64,000 nt of DNA from assembly GCF_007954585.1 (NCBI RefSeq), contig NZ_CP042382.1, positions 1,302,001-1,366,000 on the forward strand, given 5' to 3'. Of the stretch, positions 9,746 to 18,569 are shown piece after piece; position 1 is the first letter of the stretch; the number at the start of each line of letters is the position of its first letter. A program made the position numbers and the translations under genes. The stretch is from Pistricoccus aurantiacus (lineage in GTDB: Bacteria > Pseudomonadota > Gammaproteobacteria > Pseudomonadales > Halomonadaceae). The notes below the pieces were generated by a model, which was not told where the DNA came from, did no database searches, and was given only the letters and a program-made list of their open reading frames with translations.

Positions 9746-10994
9746 ATGACCACGCGCAGAAACTTTCTAGGATACGCCGCCACCGCCATCGGTGCGCTGC
9801 CCTTCGCAGGTACCGCTTTGGCGCAGACTACCGCCTCCTCCGGATCGGCGGCCAACGCCGCACCCAAGGCTGCCGGGTCCGCCGCGTCGGGCTATGACGC
9901 CTCGACTGCCAGTGCCGAAATCGACGTCATCAGCCTGCCGGCGCTGAAAGACGATTTCGAGGCAGCCGTTCCCAAGGCGGGCTACGTTTTCGTCACCGGC
10001 GCCAAGGGGGATGAATGGACCCTGCGCGAAAACCGCCGCGCGATGGAAGACTTTTCGCATCATGACCCACCGGCTTACCGGCGTCAGCCCGGATGCGCTC
10101 GACCTCTCCGTCGAGATCCTGGGCCACAAGCTGCCCTTCCCGTTCTTTGTCGCTCCGATGGGCGCCCATCGCATGGTCCATGAGGAAGGCGAAGTCGCCA
10201 CCGCCCGCGGGGCGGGCATGGCGGGCACGCTCTATTGCTCGTCCGGTGCCTCGAACATGACGCTGGAGCAGATCGCGGAAGCCACCGCGGGCCCGAAATG
10301 GTTTCAGCTCTATTTCAATCAGGACGTGAATGTCACCAAATCGCTGCTCCGGCGCGCGAAGAATGCGGGCTATTCCGCCATCGTGCTCACCGCAGATGCC
10401 CTCGGGCCGGGGATGCCGGACCAGTTCCGCGCGATGGGGGCGCCATTCCGCAGTGACATGAGTTTCGGCAACCACGACCCGGCGCGCGGCGGCACAGGGG
10501 ATTTCATGGCACAGAAAGCCGATCTGACCCCGGACGACATCAAGATGATCAAGGACGAAACCGGCCTGCCGGTGATCGTCAAGGGCATCTTGCGCGCTAA
10601 AGACGTCGATCCCATCATCGCCGCCGGCGCGGACGCGATCCAGGTCTCGAACCACGGCGGGCGCCAGATTGACGGCGTGCCGGGCGCGATCAGCGCGCTG
10701 CCGCTGGTCGCCAAGGCCGTGGACGGCCGCGTGCCGGTCATCATGGACAGCGGCATCCGTCGTGGCATCGACGTGATCCGCGCGCTGTCGATGGGCGCGA
10801 CCTGCGTCGCCGTCGGTCGCCCGGTGATGTACGGTCTCGGCGTCGGCGGCGCCCCGGGGGTGAAGTCGGTGCTGGAAACCCTGGCAACCGAGCTGCGCTC
10901 GGACATGCTGCTGACCGGCGCCCGGTCGGTGGCCGACCTCGACCCGTCCTACATCGCCATGACCGGCCCCAGTGCCGAAATGCAGGAGGGTTGA
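9746..10994 (+). pseudogene. Tat-exported FMN-dependent 2-hydroxy-acid (lactate-type) oxidase/dehydrogenase, frameshifted
   Basis: The N-terminal part (from ATG 9746, GGAG 6 nt upstream) carries a twin-arginine signal, MTTRRNFLGYAATAIG, ending near ALAQ, followed by a low-complexity Ala/Ser/Gly linker. The frame then breaks: up to RRAMEDF it is in one frame and from RIMTHRLTGVSPDALD to the stop at 10994 in another. Removing one T from the TTTT run at 10052-10055 restores one continuous protein. The downstream part has the FMN-dependent alpha-hydroxy-acid oxidase core: KWFQLYFNQD, AIVLTADA, the catalytic histidine in VSNHGGRQIDG, and the phosphate-binding IMDSGIRRGIDVIRAL. Either a real pseudogene or a sequencing error. 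Confidence 0.82.
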
Positions 10995-10997
10995 ATC

Positions 10998-11957
10998 ATG
11001 CTGAAGAAACGTACCCTGACCACCGCGCTGCTACTGGCGGCCGCGGGTCCCGCGATGGCCTTCACCCACACCGGTAAAGACGTCGACAAGTCGATGTTCG
11101 AAGGTCGCGAGATCGCGCCCGACCCGTGGGCCGATCAATGCGATGTCGAACGCAGCCTCGTGCCGATCGAAGGCAAGGAGAACCTGTATCGCCACACCAA
11201 CAACACCTTCCCGGCGACCCACTCCGGGCTGGTGCTGATCCAGGACGAAGGCGCTCTGGTCATCGATGCGGGCAACCGCTGTGCGGCGGAGTGGCTGCGT
11301 GACGAAATCAGGGAGCGCTTCGACAAGGAGATCACCCTGGCCATCCTGACCCACGCGCATTTCGACCACCTCGCGGGCTCGAGCGTGTATCAGGAAGCTG
11401 GAGCGGAGATCATCGCCCAGCGCAACGCTCTCGAGCCAATCATCGGCGAGAAGATGCCCGTGGCCGAGCCCACGATAACCTTCGACGAGGAGATGACCGT
11501 CACCTTTGGCGACTACGAAGTATTGCTCCACCACGAGCCGGCGGGCAACCACTCCAACAGCATGGTCCAGGTCTGGATTCCCGAGTTGAGCGCCATGCAG
11601 TGCACGGATGTGTGTCAGTCCGAGACCTTCCCCTACATGGATTTCCTGGACTTCTACTATCCGGGCTGGATCGAAACGCTGGACTGGGTGATCGACAAGA
11701 ATCCGGACGTGATCGACGTCGGCCATTACTCCCCGGCAACCGCCGAGGACCAGGTCGCGCTGCGGGATTACATGACCGAGCTGCACGACCAAGTGCTCGA
11801 GCTCCATCGCGAGGGAATGCCCTGGGACCAACTGTGGCGCAACGTCACGGCGGGCAACGAGCACAAGGACGACTGGTTCGGCTATGAGTATATGCGCGTC
11901 CACAACATTCGCGGCATGTTCCGCTGGGTGGACAACCATCGTCGCGGCCTGTGGTAA
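10998..11957 (+). CDS. Exported metallo-beta-lactamase-fold hydrolase
   Basis: A 319-residue zinc hydrolase of the MBL superfamily with a signal peptide (residues 1-21, ending PAMAF). The metal motif HAHFDH is at residues 119-124. A later histidine in EPAGNHSNSM and the one in DVGHYSPAT are plausible remaining ligands. The C-terminal region (YPGWIETLDWVIDKNPDVI) resembles alkyl-sulfatase or quinoprotein-relay type MBL proteins more than true beta-lactamases, so antibiotic hydrolysis is not claimed. ATG follows AGGAGG at 8 nt and is only 3 nt after the oxidase stop, so the two form one transcript. Confidence 0.87.
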   Translation: MLKKRTLTTALLLAAAGPAMAFTHTGKDVDKSMFEGREIAPDPWADQCDVERSLVPIEGKENLYRHTNNTFPATHSGLVLIQDEGALVIDAGNRCAAEWLRDEIRERFDKEITLAILTHAHFDHLAGSSVYQEAGAEIIAQRNALEPIIGEKMPVAEPTITFDEEMTVTFGDYEVLLHHEPAGNHSNSMVQVWIPELSAMQCTDVCQSETFPYMDFLDFYYPGWIETLDWVIDKNPDVIDVGHYSPATAEDQVALRDYMTELHDQVLELHREGMPWDQLWRNVTAGNEHKDDWFGYEYMRVHNIRGMFRWVDNHRRGLW

Positions 11958-12191
11958 GCATCGGCCATCGCACTGACAGTGCGGTCCGGAGCATGACGCT
12001 GCGGGCCGATCCCTCGACGATATCGTCATCCCAACGCGGATGACACGACCGGCAAGCGCCTTGAGTTCTGTACCGCAGTGAGTGTGCTCTGACGGGATGC
12101 TGCGGTTGACCGCACAAAGCGCAGTCGCGCTTTGAATTTCCGCCTCAGCCTTTGGCCGTTTCAGCGGCAACCAAGATCAGGAACCGATGCC

Positions 12192-13145
12192 ATGAGCAAT
12201 ACAGAATCAAACCCTAAGCTGTTCGAGTCGTATGAGTGCCCCATCGTTGATGGTCACCGGCTTATTCAGCATCTCTCGTCGCGTACCGCCGAGGTAGGCG
12301 GCATTCCCATCAACCGGATCCTGCCCCAGCGCAAAAGGCGCATGATCGGGGCATGGTGCTTTCTGGATCACGCGGGGCCTGCCGTATTTTCCGTGGATAG
12401 CCAGGGCATGCGCGTAGGCCCTCATCCGCATACCAGCCTGCAGACCTTCACCTGGATGCTGGCCGGCGACATTCTGCACCGCGACAGCCTGGGGAGCGAA
12501 CAGGTGATTCGCCCTGGCGAGGTCAATTTGATGACCGCCGGTCGTGGTATCGCCCATACCGAAGAGTCGCTGCCGAGTGAATCACAGCTGCACGCGGCTC
12601 AGCTGTGGATCGCGCTGCCCTATGTCCATCGGCATACCGAGCCACGGTTCGATCACTATCCCGACCTGCCACGCTGGCAGGAGCAGGGGGTCGATATCAC
12701 GCTGCTCACCGGCGCGCTCAAAGGCCATGAAGCGCCTACCCTCGCCTTCTCGCCGCTGGTGGGTGCCGATATGCTCGCCGACGCCGCGACCACCGTTCAC
12801 CTGGACCTGCACAATCACTTCGAGTACGGCGTACTTGTGCTCGAAGGCAATCTGCGCATCAATCAGGATACCTTCGCGCCGAACGAACTTGCCTATCTGG
12901 GCTGCGGGCTCGACGACATCGCGCTGAAACTTGATTCCAATACGCGCGTGCTGCTGCTGGGCGGCGAACCGCTGAACGAAGAGATCTTCATCTGGTGGAA
13001 CTTCGTGGGCCATAGCAAGGCCGAGATTGCGAAGGCGCAGAAAGAGTGGGAGGCCGGCGATGCGCGATTCGGTGATGTTCCGGAGTTTGACGGCGACCGG
13101 ATGATGCCGCCGCCCATTCCATGGCGCATTGAGCCTGATACTTGA
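12192..13145 (+). CDS. Pirin-family cupin protein
   Basis: Bicupin of the pirin family, about 317 residues, non-haem iron type. The N-terminal cupin carries VGPHPHTSLQTFTW and GRGIAHTEES, giving the His-His-His-Glu metal set, plus the family blocks ILHRDSLGS and MTAGRGIAH. Some pirins are quercetin dioxygenases, others redox-dependent co-regulators; the sequence does not decide. Start ATG 12192 was taken over a TTG at 12132, with a weak AGGA about 10 nt upstream. It stands alone between gaps of about 230 nt. Confidence 0.88.
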   Translation: MSNTESNPKLFESYECPIVDGHRLIQHLSSRTAEVGGIPINRILPQRKRRMIGAWCFLDHAGPAVFSVDSQGMRVGPHPHTSLQTFTWMLAGDILHRDSLGSEQVIRPGEVNLMTAGRGIAHTEESLPSESQLHAAQLWIALPYVHRHTEPRFDHYPDLPRWQEQGVDITLLTGALKGHEAPTLAFSPLVGADMLADAATTVHLDLHNHFEYGVLVLEGNLRINQDTFAPNELAYLGCGLDDIALKLDSNTRVLLLGGEPLNEEIFIWWNFVGHSKAEIAKAQKEWEAGDARFGDVPEFDGDRMMPPPIPWRIEPDT

Positions 13146-13378
13146 TCGTCCGCACTATTAACCTGGCAATCAAATAGGTCATCCTGACCTCTTTGATTGT
13201 CGCCCCCGTCACACTGGCGCAAATATGAGAATCTGCTGGTGTGGCGCGGGCTCGCACCGACCTGCCGGTCGGTGGCGGCACTTCCCTGTGCCGCGATTAA
13301 CCCGACACAAATGACTGCCGGGTTAATAAGAAATTTTTACAGACTAAATCCCCGACGCAAACCAAGGAAACTAAAATA

Positions 13379-13936
13379 GTGAAACTGACCATCATTCTCA
13401 CCAGCACTCGCCCCGGCCGGGTCGGCAAGACCGTTGCCGACTGGTTCCACGCCTATGCCCAGGCTAACGCTGCCGGGTTCGAGATCGAATTTGCAGACCT
13501 TCAAGAACTCAACCTGCCGATGCTGGATGAACCCAATCATCCCGCCATGCAGAAATACGAGCACGAGCATACCAAGCGCTGGTCGAAGATCGTCGATGAC
13601 TCGGATGCCTTCATCTTTGTGCTGCCGGAGTACAACTACACTCCACCGCCGACGTTCATCAACGCGGTTGATTATCTGTACAACGAATGGAACTACAAAC
13701 CCGCCGGCTTCGTAAGCTATGGCGGCATCTCCGGGGGTATCCGATCAACTGAAATCGCCAAACACCTTCTGAACACGCTGGAAATGGTGCCAATCAAGCA
13801 ACAGGTGATGATCCCCATGGTGACCGGTCATCTTGAGGATGGCACCTTCGTGCCAACGGACATTCACGAAAAGAGCGCGCAAACCCTGCTTGAGACCATG
13901 GCCCGATGGGCTAAGGCACTAAAAACCATGCGCTGA
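13379..13936 (+). CDS. NADPH-dependent FMN reductase family flavoprotein
   Basis: Flavodoxin-fold protein of 185 residues. The N-terminal phosphate loop ILTSTRPGRVGKTVADW and the flavin-ring motif VLPEYNYTPPPTFINAVDYL are typical of the FMN_red family, whose members reduce quinones, azo compounds or chromate with NAD(P)H. Start is GTG at 13379 with AAGGA about 10 nt upstream. The substrate cannot be told. The context, an accessory region rich in quinone and electrophile enzymes, fits a detoxification role. Confidence 0.87.
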   Translation: MKLTIILTSTRPGRVGKTVADWFHAYAQANAAGFEIEFADLQELNLPMLDEPNHPAMQKYEHEHTKRWSKIVDDSDAFIFVLPEYNYTPPPTFINAVDYLYNEWNYKPAGFVSYGGISGGIRSTEIAKHLLNTLEMVPIKQQVMIPMVTGHLEDGTFVPTDIHEKSAQTLLETMARWAKALKTMR

Positions 13937-14109
13937 AGCAGGGCATGGCTCGACGTGGCGCTTGATCATTGAGACCGCCGTCTTTGCGCTTTTGCAGGTC
14001 GAAACGCAGGTCTCCGGCATCGGCGCCTTGCTGGGTATGAATCTGGTATCGTTTGGCTTGGATCAGCTATCGGTATTCCATGCTCTGCTTCACTTTGGGC
14101 GGTTTGACT

Positions 14110-14137
14110 GGCAGGGGGCGCCGCCGCCCCTCCTGCC
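14110..14137 (+). terminator. GC-rich hairpin after the FMN reductase gene
   Basis: GGCAGGGGG pairs with CCCTCCTGCC (one G-T pair) around a GC-rich loop, about 170 nt after the reductase stop. There is no clear U-tract, so termination is only possible. The remaining 13937-14209 gap shows no convincing gene. Confidence 0.3.
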
Positions 14138-14209
14138 TCTACCAAGTAGTTCAAAGTGCTGTCGTCATTCCATGAATTCAGGAACCAAAGGCGCCGGGGG
14201 ATTACCTTT

Positions 14210-14947
14210 CTATCTACCGGTAGTCCATCCACCGTCCATGGTAACTGTCGATCCGTGCATGTAATTGGAATCGTCGGAGGCCAGGAATACGGCAAGCGCT
14301 GCGATCTCTTCAGGCTTTCCAGCCCGTTGTGCCGGGATATCATTCAAGCGTTTGTCTTCAATTCCCTCAGTCATTGGTGACTCTATAAATCCTGGGGCGA
14401 TAAGGTTAGCTTTAATGCCCTTACTACCAAAGTCATAGGCCAGTTGTTTCGTGAAGCCTTCTATCGCATGTTTCGACGTGACGTATGCCGATCCACCTGC
14501 TCCCGCTACATGGGTGGATTGAGAGCCGATATTGATGATGACGCCCTTGCCCCTCTTCAAAAAGTGTGGAATCACCGCTTTCGAGGCTAGATAAGGCCCC
14601 TTGACGTTGATATCCATCAGCTTTTCATATTCATCTTCGTCCAATTCAATCGCTGTTTTGTAAGCGTCGTGAATGCCGGCGCCATTATAGAGGATGTCTA
14701 TTTGCTCAAATTTTTCCAACGTTTTATTTACAACTGCTTGCACTTCTGCAGCTTTCGATACATCTGCCTCGACGAAGATTGATTCCTGATTTCTGCTCTG
14801 AAGCTCACTGATAATGCGATTGCCTTTTGATTTGTCGCGACCTACTACCACTAATTTTGCACCTTCATCTGCATAGGCCTTGGCAGTCGCTTCCCCAAGA
14901 CCGGATGTTCCACCGAATATAATGGCAACCCTATCCTTCAATTTCAT
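14210..14947 (-). CDS. SDR-family oxidoreductase, low GC
   Basis: Classical short-chain dehydrogenase/reductase of 245 residues. Cofactor motif FGGTSGLGEA is at 11-20, the NGAG motif near 88-91, and the catalytic Ser (142 or 144)-Tyr155-Lys159 lie in NIGSQSTHVAG and SAYVTSKHA. The C-terminus ends in GSTVTMDGGWTTGR. ATG 14947 was chosen because MKLKDRVAIIFGG matches the family; the in-frame ATG at 14974 adds nine atypical residues. Two sampled 60-base stretches are about 45-47% GC against about 62% in the next gene, which suggests recent transfer. Substrate unknown. Confidence 0.9.
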   Translation of the reverse strand: MKLKDRVAIIFGGTSGLGEATAKAYADEGAKLVVVGRDKSKGNRIISELQSRNQESIFVEADVSKAAEVQAVVNKTLEKFEQIDILYNGAGIHDAYKTAIELDEDEYEKLMDINVKGPYLASKAVIPHFLKRGKGVIINIGSQSTHVAGAGGSAYVTSKHAIEGFTKQLAYDFGSKGIKANLIAPGFIESPMTEGIEDKRLNDIPAQRAGKPEEIAALAVFLASDDSNYMHGSTVTMDGGWTTGR

Positions 14948-14993
14948 CTTCTTTCCCTTTAACAAAGTTTCCATATATTAAATGTAGATCAAA

Positions 14994-15018
14994 ATGGCCC
15001 ACAAAAGAGCTGGGCCAT
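14994..15018 (-). terminator. Terminator after the YhhW-type pirin gene
   Basis: On the minus strand ATGGCCCA pairs perfectly with TGGGCCAT around a 9-nt loop, followed by TTTTGATC. It lies about 90 nt past the pirin stop and just before the SDR gene, separating the two leftward units. Confidence 0.6.
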
Positions 15019-15106
15019 CAATCATTTTGAGTACCGCCTATGCGGCGCGCATCAAAGCTCATTTGCCTGAATCGGCTGGATGAAGCCAACGCTACTCACA
15101 AGCTCC

Positions 15107-15796
15107 TCAGGCCAGGTCGAACAGCAATACCTCCGAGGCGCTTCGGCCGGTTAGCTCTATCGTCTCATCCGGTGCGAAGGCTGCGGCATCGCCGGCTTCC
15201 AGCACTTGCCCGTTGACCTCGGCGCTCCCTCGAGCAATATGCAGCCAGGCATAGCGTGTCGTCGGCAGGGTCGCGCTCTGACCGCCATCGAACAGGCCCG
15301 CATAGAGATTGACGTCCTGATTGATGCTCACGGAGCCGTCACGACCGTCTTGGGAGGCCACGAGCCGCCAGTTTCCCTGACGCTCATCGATGGAAAAGTT
15401 CTTTTGCTCGTAGCTGGGTTTGATGCCCCGCTGTTCCGGCTCGATCCAGATCTGCAGAAAGTGGACGAGCTTGTCCTTGGCGTTATTGAACTCGCTGTGC
15501 GTCACGCCAGTGCCGGCGGACATGCGCTGGACATCGCCGGGGCGAATGACCTCGACGTGGCCCATGCTGTCCTTGTGGGCCAGCTCGCCTTCCAGTACGT
15601 AGGAAATGATCTCCATGTCGCGATGGGAATGTGCACCAAAACCCTGGCCACCCTCGACGCGGTCCTCATTGATCACCCGCAGCTTGCGAAAGCCCATGTA
15701 CTCGGGGTCGTAGTAGTTCGCGAAGGAGAAGGTATGAAAAGAGCGTAGCCATCCATGATTGGCATAGCCCCGGGCATCACCAGAACGAACAAGCAT
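15107..15796 (-). CDS. yhhW: YhhW-type pirin (quercetinase-like bicupin)
   Basis: A 229-residue bicupin very like E. coli YhhW, which has quercetin 2,3-dioxygenase activity in vitro. The N-terminal motif LRSFHTFSFANYYDPEYMGF is typical of this branch. Metal ligands H56, H58, H100 and E102 lie in GAHSHRDMEI and TGVTHSEFN. It differs from the other pirin in this window (12192-13145), which is longer and has a different N-terminus. It heads away from doxX, yqjG and wrbA on the same strand, a combination that points to handling of quinones or other electrophiles. Confidence 0.92.
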   Translation of the reverse strand: MLVRSGDARGYANHGWLRSFHTFSFANYYDPEYMGFRKLRVINEDRVEGGQGFGAHSHRDMEIISYVLEGELAHKDSMGHVEVIRPGDVQRMSAGTGVTHSEFNNAKDKLVHFLQIWIEPEQRGIKPSYEQKNFSIDERQGNWRLVASQDGRDGSVSINQDVNLYAGLFDGGQSATLPTTRYAWLHIARGSAEVNGQVLEAGDAAAFAPDETIELTGRSASEVLLFDLA

Positions 15797-15865
15797 GTGT
15801 TCCCTCCAAGATATTGACGTAAACGTTGATAGGTTCAGTCAGACGGTTTCAATCCCAGGCGGCTA

Positions 15866-16309
15866 CTAAAGCTTGTGAGCCAGGCTGCGATCGATTGAAA
15901 TCCTGCCCGCTCCGCTGATGAGCAGCGATACCGAGATGGTCAGCAGGGAAAGGGCGAATTCATAACCGTTGTTGCTCATGAACAGGCCATTACCGATATG
16001 CACCGCAAAGATGGCGACCAGCATGGCAATTGACAGCACGACGGCGGCCGGTCGAACCAGCAGCCCCAGAAGCAGGGCAAGGCCGCCGAAGAACTCGCCG
16101 CCGCCGGCCAGCAAGGCCATCAGGTAACCCGGCTCGAGGCCCATCGACGCCATCCCTTGCGCGGTGGCTTCCAGACCGTTACCGCCAAACCAGCCAAACA
16201 GTTTCTGGGCGCCGTGGGCCATGAAAATGATCCCTGTCGGCACGCGCAAGACCAGAGGCGAAAAGCTTTCATGGGTGGAAAGTATTCTATTGATCAGCGA
16301 TGTCTGCAT
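15866..16309 (-). CDS. DoxX-family membrane protein
   Basis: A 147-residue four-helix membrane protein. LRVPTGIIFMAHGAQKLFGW and GGGEFFGGLALLLGLLVR are DoxX signatures. Relatives are linked to thiosulfate:quinone oxidoreductase or redox homeostasis, but most, including this type, have no proven function. The ATG at 16309 has GGAG 7 nt upstream; the longer ORF from 16417 adds a non-family N-terminus. It lies between the YhhW-type pirin and yqjG, all leftward. Confidence 0.87.
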   Translation of the reverse strand: MQTSLINRILSTHESFSPLVLRVPTGIIFMAHGAQKLFGWFGGNGLEATAQGMASMGLEPGYLMALLAGGGEFFGGLALLLGLLVRPAAVVLSIAMLVAIFAVHIGNGLFMSNNGYEFALSLLTISVSLLISGAGRISIDRSLAHKL

Positions 16310-16451
16310 GTCGTGTCTCCGTGTGTTTTGCAATGGAGATAGGATAGCCCTGTTACGTGAATGAAATGGCGCAATTATTGGAACATGAGTAACCAATAAT
16401 TCGATGGTTGCTCCCATGAGTCATTAGCTAGAAAGTGGGTATAACCAAGAA

Positions 16452-16481
16452 TTGAATCGCCCCTTGAAAGGGGCGATTCAA
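16452..16481 (-). terminator. Strong hairpin after yqjG
   Basis: A perfect 12-bp stem (TGAATCGCCCC paired with GGGGCGATTCA plus one outer T-A pair) with a 6-nt loop, about 60 nt past the yqjG stop on the minus strand. The downstream side is only modestly T-rich, so it may be a terminator or an RNA-stabilising stem. Confidence 0.55.
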
Positions 16482-16538
16482 GGGGCTTGTTCAGAAGCCA
16501 GCCATCAGCGCTGTGCGTGTTTGATCAAGATTTCTCGC

Positions 16539-17540
16539 TCACGCCCTGTAAATCCACTGCCCTGGCAAGCGGTTTCGGTTGTGATCTCGCTCGAGAGCGA
16601 GAATCGGACCCTTTGGCACGATACGGGTGGGATTGATATTGGCGTGACTGTAGTAATAGTGGCGCTTGATATGGTCGAAATTCACGGTCTCCTTGACCCC
16701 CGGCCACTGGTACAGCTCCCTCAGGTAGTTCGATAAATTAGGATAATCCTCGATGCGGCGCAGATTGCATTTGAAGTGGCCGTGATAGACCGCATCGAAA
16801 CGAATCAGGGTAGTGAATAGCCGGATATCCGCTTCGGTCAGCCACTCACCGGCCAGGTAGCGCTGCTCGCCCAAGCGCGCCTCCATGCGATCCAGCGCCT
16901 CGAACAATGCCGTCACGTGCTTGTCGTAAACCGCCTGCTCGGTGGCGAAACCGGCCTTGTAGACGCCGTTGTTGATATGATCGTAGACATCGGCGTTGAC
17001 GGCATCGATGGTCTCGCGCAGTTCCTCGGGATAAAAATCGAGACGATTGCCGGTTATCTCGTCAAAGGCATCATTGAAGATCCGGACCAGATCCGCGGAC
17101 TCGTTGTTGATGATGCGGTTATCCTGCTTGTCCCATAGGGCCGGTACCGTGACGCGCCCCGTATAATTCGGGTTGGTGAGGGTATAGAGCTGACGATGAT
17201 ATTCCACCCCGTTGACAGGATCGCCGCTGGAGCCTTCATCGACATGGTACGTCCAGCCCTGATCCAGCATCAGCGGGCTGACGTGGGATGCACCGATCAA
17301 CGGCTCCAATCCCTTCAGCTTACGCATGATCAAGGTGCGATGCGCCCAGGGACAGGCGAGTGACACATAAAGATGAAAGCGGTCCGCCTCGGCGGGCACG
17401 GCCTCCTGGCCCTGCGGGGTCGGCTGTCCGTCCGCTGTCACCCAATCGCGCAGCTTGGCGGATTCGCGTACGAACTCACCGCCGTGTTTTTTGGTGTCGT
17501 ACCATTGATCGTGCCACTCGCCGTTGATTAACAGGCCCAT
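16539..17540 (-). CDS. yqjG: Glutathionyl-hydroquinone reductase (YqjG/Xi-class GST)
   Basis: Reduces glutathionyl-hydroquinones to free hydroquinones using glutathione, 333 residues. The N-terminus MGLLINGEWHDQWYDTKKHG, the nucleophilic C63 in YVSLACPWAHRTL, and the long thioredoxin-fold insertion followed by an all-helical C-terminal GST domain (AGEWLTEADIRLFTTLIRFD) match E. coli YqjG. I took ATG 17540, which matches the YqjG N-terminus, with GGAGA upstream; a second ATG lies two codons earlier. It is flanked by wrbA, doxX and a pirin on the same strand. Confidence 0.95.
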   Translation of the reverse strand: MGLLINGEWHDQWYDTKKHGGEFVRESAKLRDWVTADGQPTPQGQEAVPAEADRFHLYVSLACPWAHRTLIMRKLKGLEPLIGASHVSPLMLDQGWTYHVDEGSSGDPVNGVEYHRQLYTLTNPNYTGRVTVPALWDKQDNRIINNESADLVRIFNDAFDEITGNRLDFYPEELRETIDAVNADVYDHINNGVYKAGFATEQAVYDKHVTALFEALDRMEARLGEQRYLAGEWLTEADIRLFTTLIRFDAVYHGHFKCNLRRIEDYPNLSNYLRELYQWPGVKETVNFDHIKRHYYYSHANINPTRIVPKGPILALERDHNRNRLPGQWIYRA

Positions 17541-17694
17541 GATCATTCTCTCCGTTTGAAAATTGCCTACGCCTGAGTCCTGGTCAGAATAGTGCTGCTT
17601 ACTCGACTGCGACGCGTTGATTCAGCGCTACGAGCCGAGTGCTCGATAGAGACCAGGAGCCGATATCGTGACAAGCGTATAAAAATGGTGAATG

Positions 17695-17715
17695 AGGGAG
17701 GGCAGCGCCCTCCCT
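17695..17715 (-). terminator. Terminator after wrbA
   Basis: GGGAGGGC and GCCCTCCC form a perfect stem, 9 bp with the outer A-T pair, around a 3-nt loop. It lies 15 nt past the wrbA stop on the minus strand, with a run of five T about 10 nt further on. Confidence 0.65.
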
Positions 17716-17729
17716 TGGTCAGGCGGGGG

Positions 17730-18329
17730 TCAGCTTTTCAGCTTTGCAGCGATTTTGGCCACGTGCTCGCCCTGGAAGCGGGCAATGGCCAGCTCACGGT
17801 CGTCGGGCTGGCGCGAGCCATCACCGCCTGCGATGGTCGAAGCGCCATAGGGTGTACCGCCGCCGACCTGAGAGATATCGAACAGCTCCGGGGTGGCGTA
17901 GCCGATCGGCACGATCACCATGCCATGGTGTGCGAGGGTGGTCCAGGTGGAGGTGATGGTCATTTCTTCCCCGCCGCCGGTACCGGTAGAGGTAAAGACA
18001 CTCGCCACCTTGCCGACCAGGCCCCCCTTGACCCACAGGCCACCGGTCTGATCCAGGAAGGTGCGCATCTGGCCCGCCATGTTGCCAAAGCGCGTCGGCG
18101 TGCCAAAGATAATCGCATCGTATTCCGCAAGTTCTGCGGGCGTGGCCACCGGCGCATCTTGCTCCGTCTTGCCGCCGGCGGATTTGAAGGCTTCGCTATC
18201 CATGGTTTCCGGAACACGCTTGACCGTGACGTCGACGCCTTCTACACCACGTGCGCCTTCGGCGACGGTGTTGGCCATGGTTTCGATATGGCCGTACATG
18301 GAATAGTAAAGAACTAGTACTTTTGTCAT
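17730..18329 (-). CDS. wrbA: NAD(P)H:quinone oxidoreductase WrbA
   Basis: Flavodoxin-like FMN enzyme that reduces quinones by two electrons to hydroquinones, avoiding radical semiquinones; 199 residues, the usual length. [18 protein letters not shown] is the FMN phosphate loop, [20 protein letters not shown] and [13 protein letters not shown] are ring-binding loops. The ATG at 18329 has AGGA 8 nt upstream and gives the standard N-terminus. An in-frame ATG at 18410, with its own AAGGAG (18418-18423) at 7 nt, would add 27 residues with a basic amphipathic stretch, so a longer form is possible. Confidence 0.95.
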   Translation of the reverse strand: MTKVLVLYYSMYGHIETMANTVAEGARGVEGVDVTVKRVPETMDSEAFKSAGGKTEQDAPVATPAELAEYDAIIFGTPTRFGNMAGQMRTFLDQTGGLWVKGGLVGKVASVFTSTGTGGGEEMTITSTWTTLAHHGMVIVPIGYATPELFDISQVGGGTPYGASTIAGGDGSRQPDDRELAIARFQGEHVAKIAAKLKS

Positions 18330-18569
18330 TTCGGGTTCCTCTCGTGATGAAGGTCCGCTTTTTTTCGGACCGCTGAAAAGCCGCGACAAGAAGTCGGTAA
18401 GCCGTCCCATGCAACAACTCCTTGTAGTATTCACACCAAGATAGCTGGTCAAATCTCATTACCCACAAGAGTAACGCCAAAGACCGGCTGGTTGGGTCTG
18501 ATTATCGGGCCATAGCGATCGAAAAAACTGATGGATTACAGGCCTGTCATGTCGATACTAGAAGCTTGC

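Noticed and set aside
13962-14264. A 100-codon plus-strand ORF after the FMN reductase
   Set aside because: No SD, no domain, Pro/Leu-rich through the hairpin and running into the antisense SDR gene.
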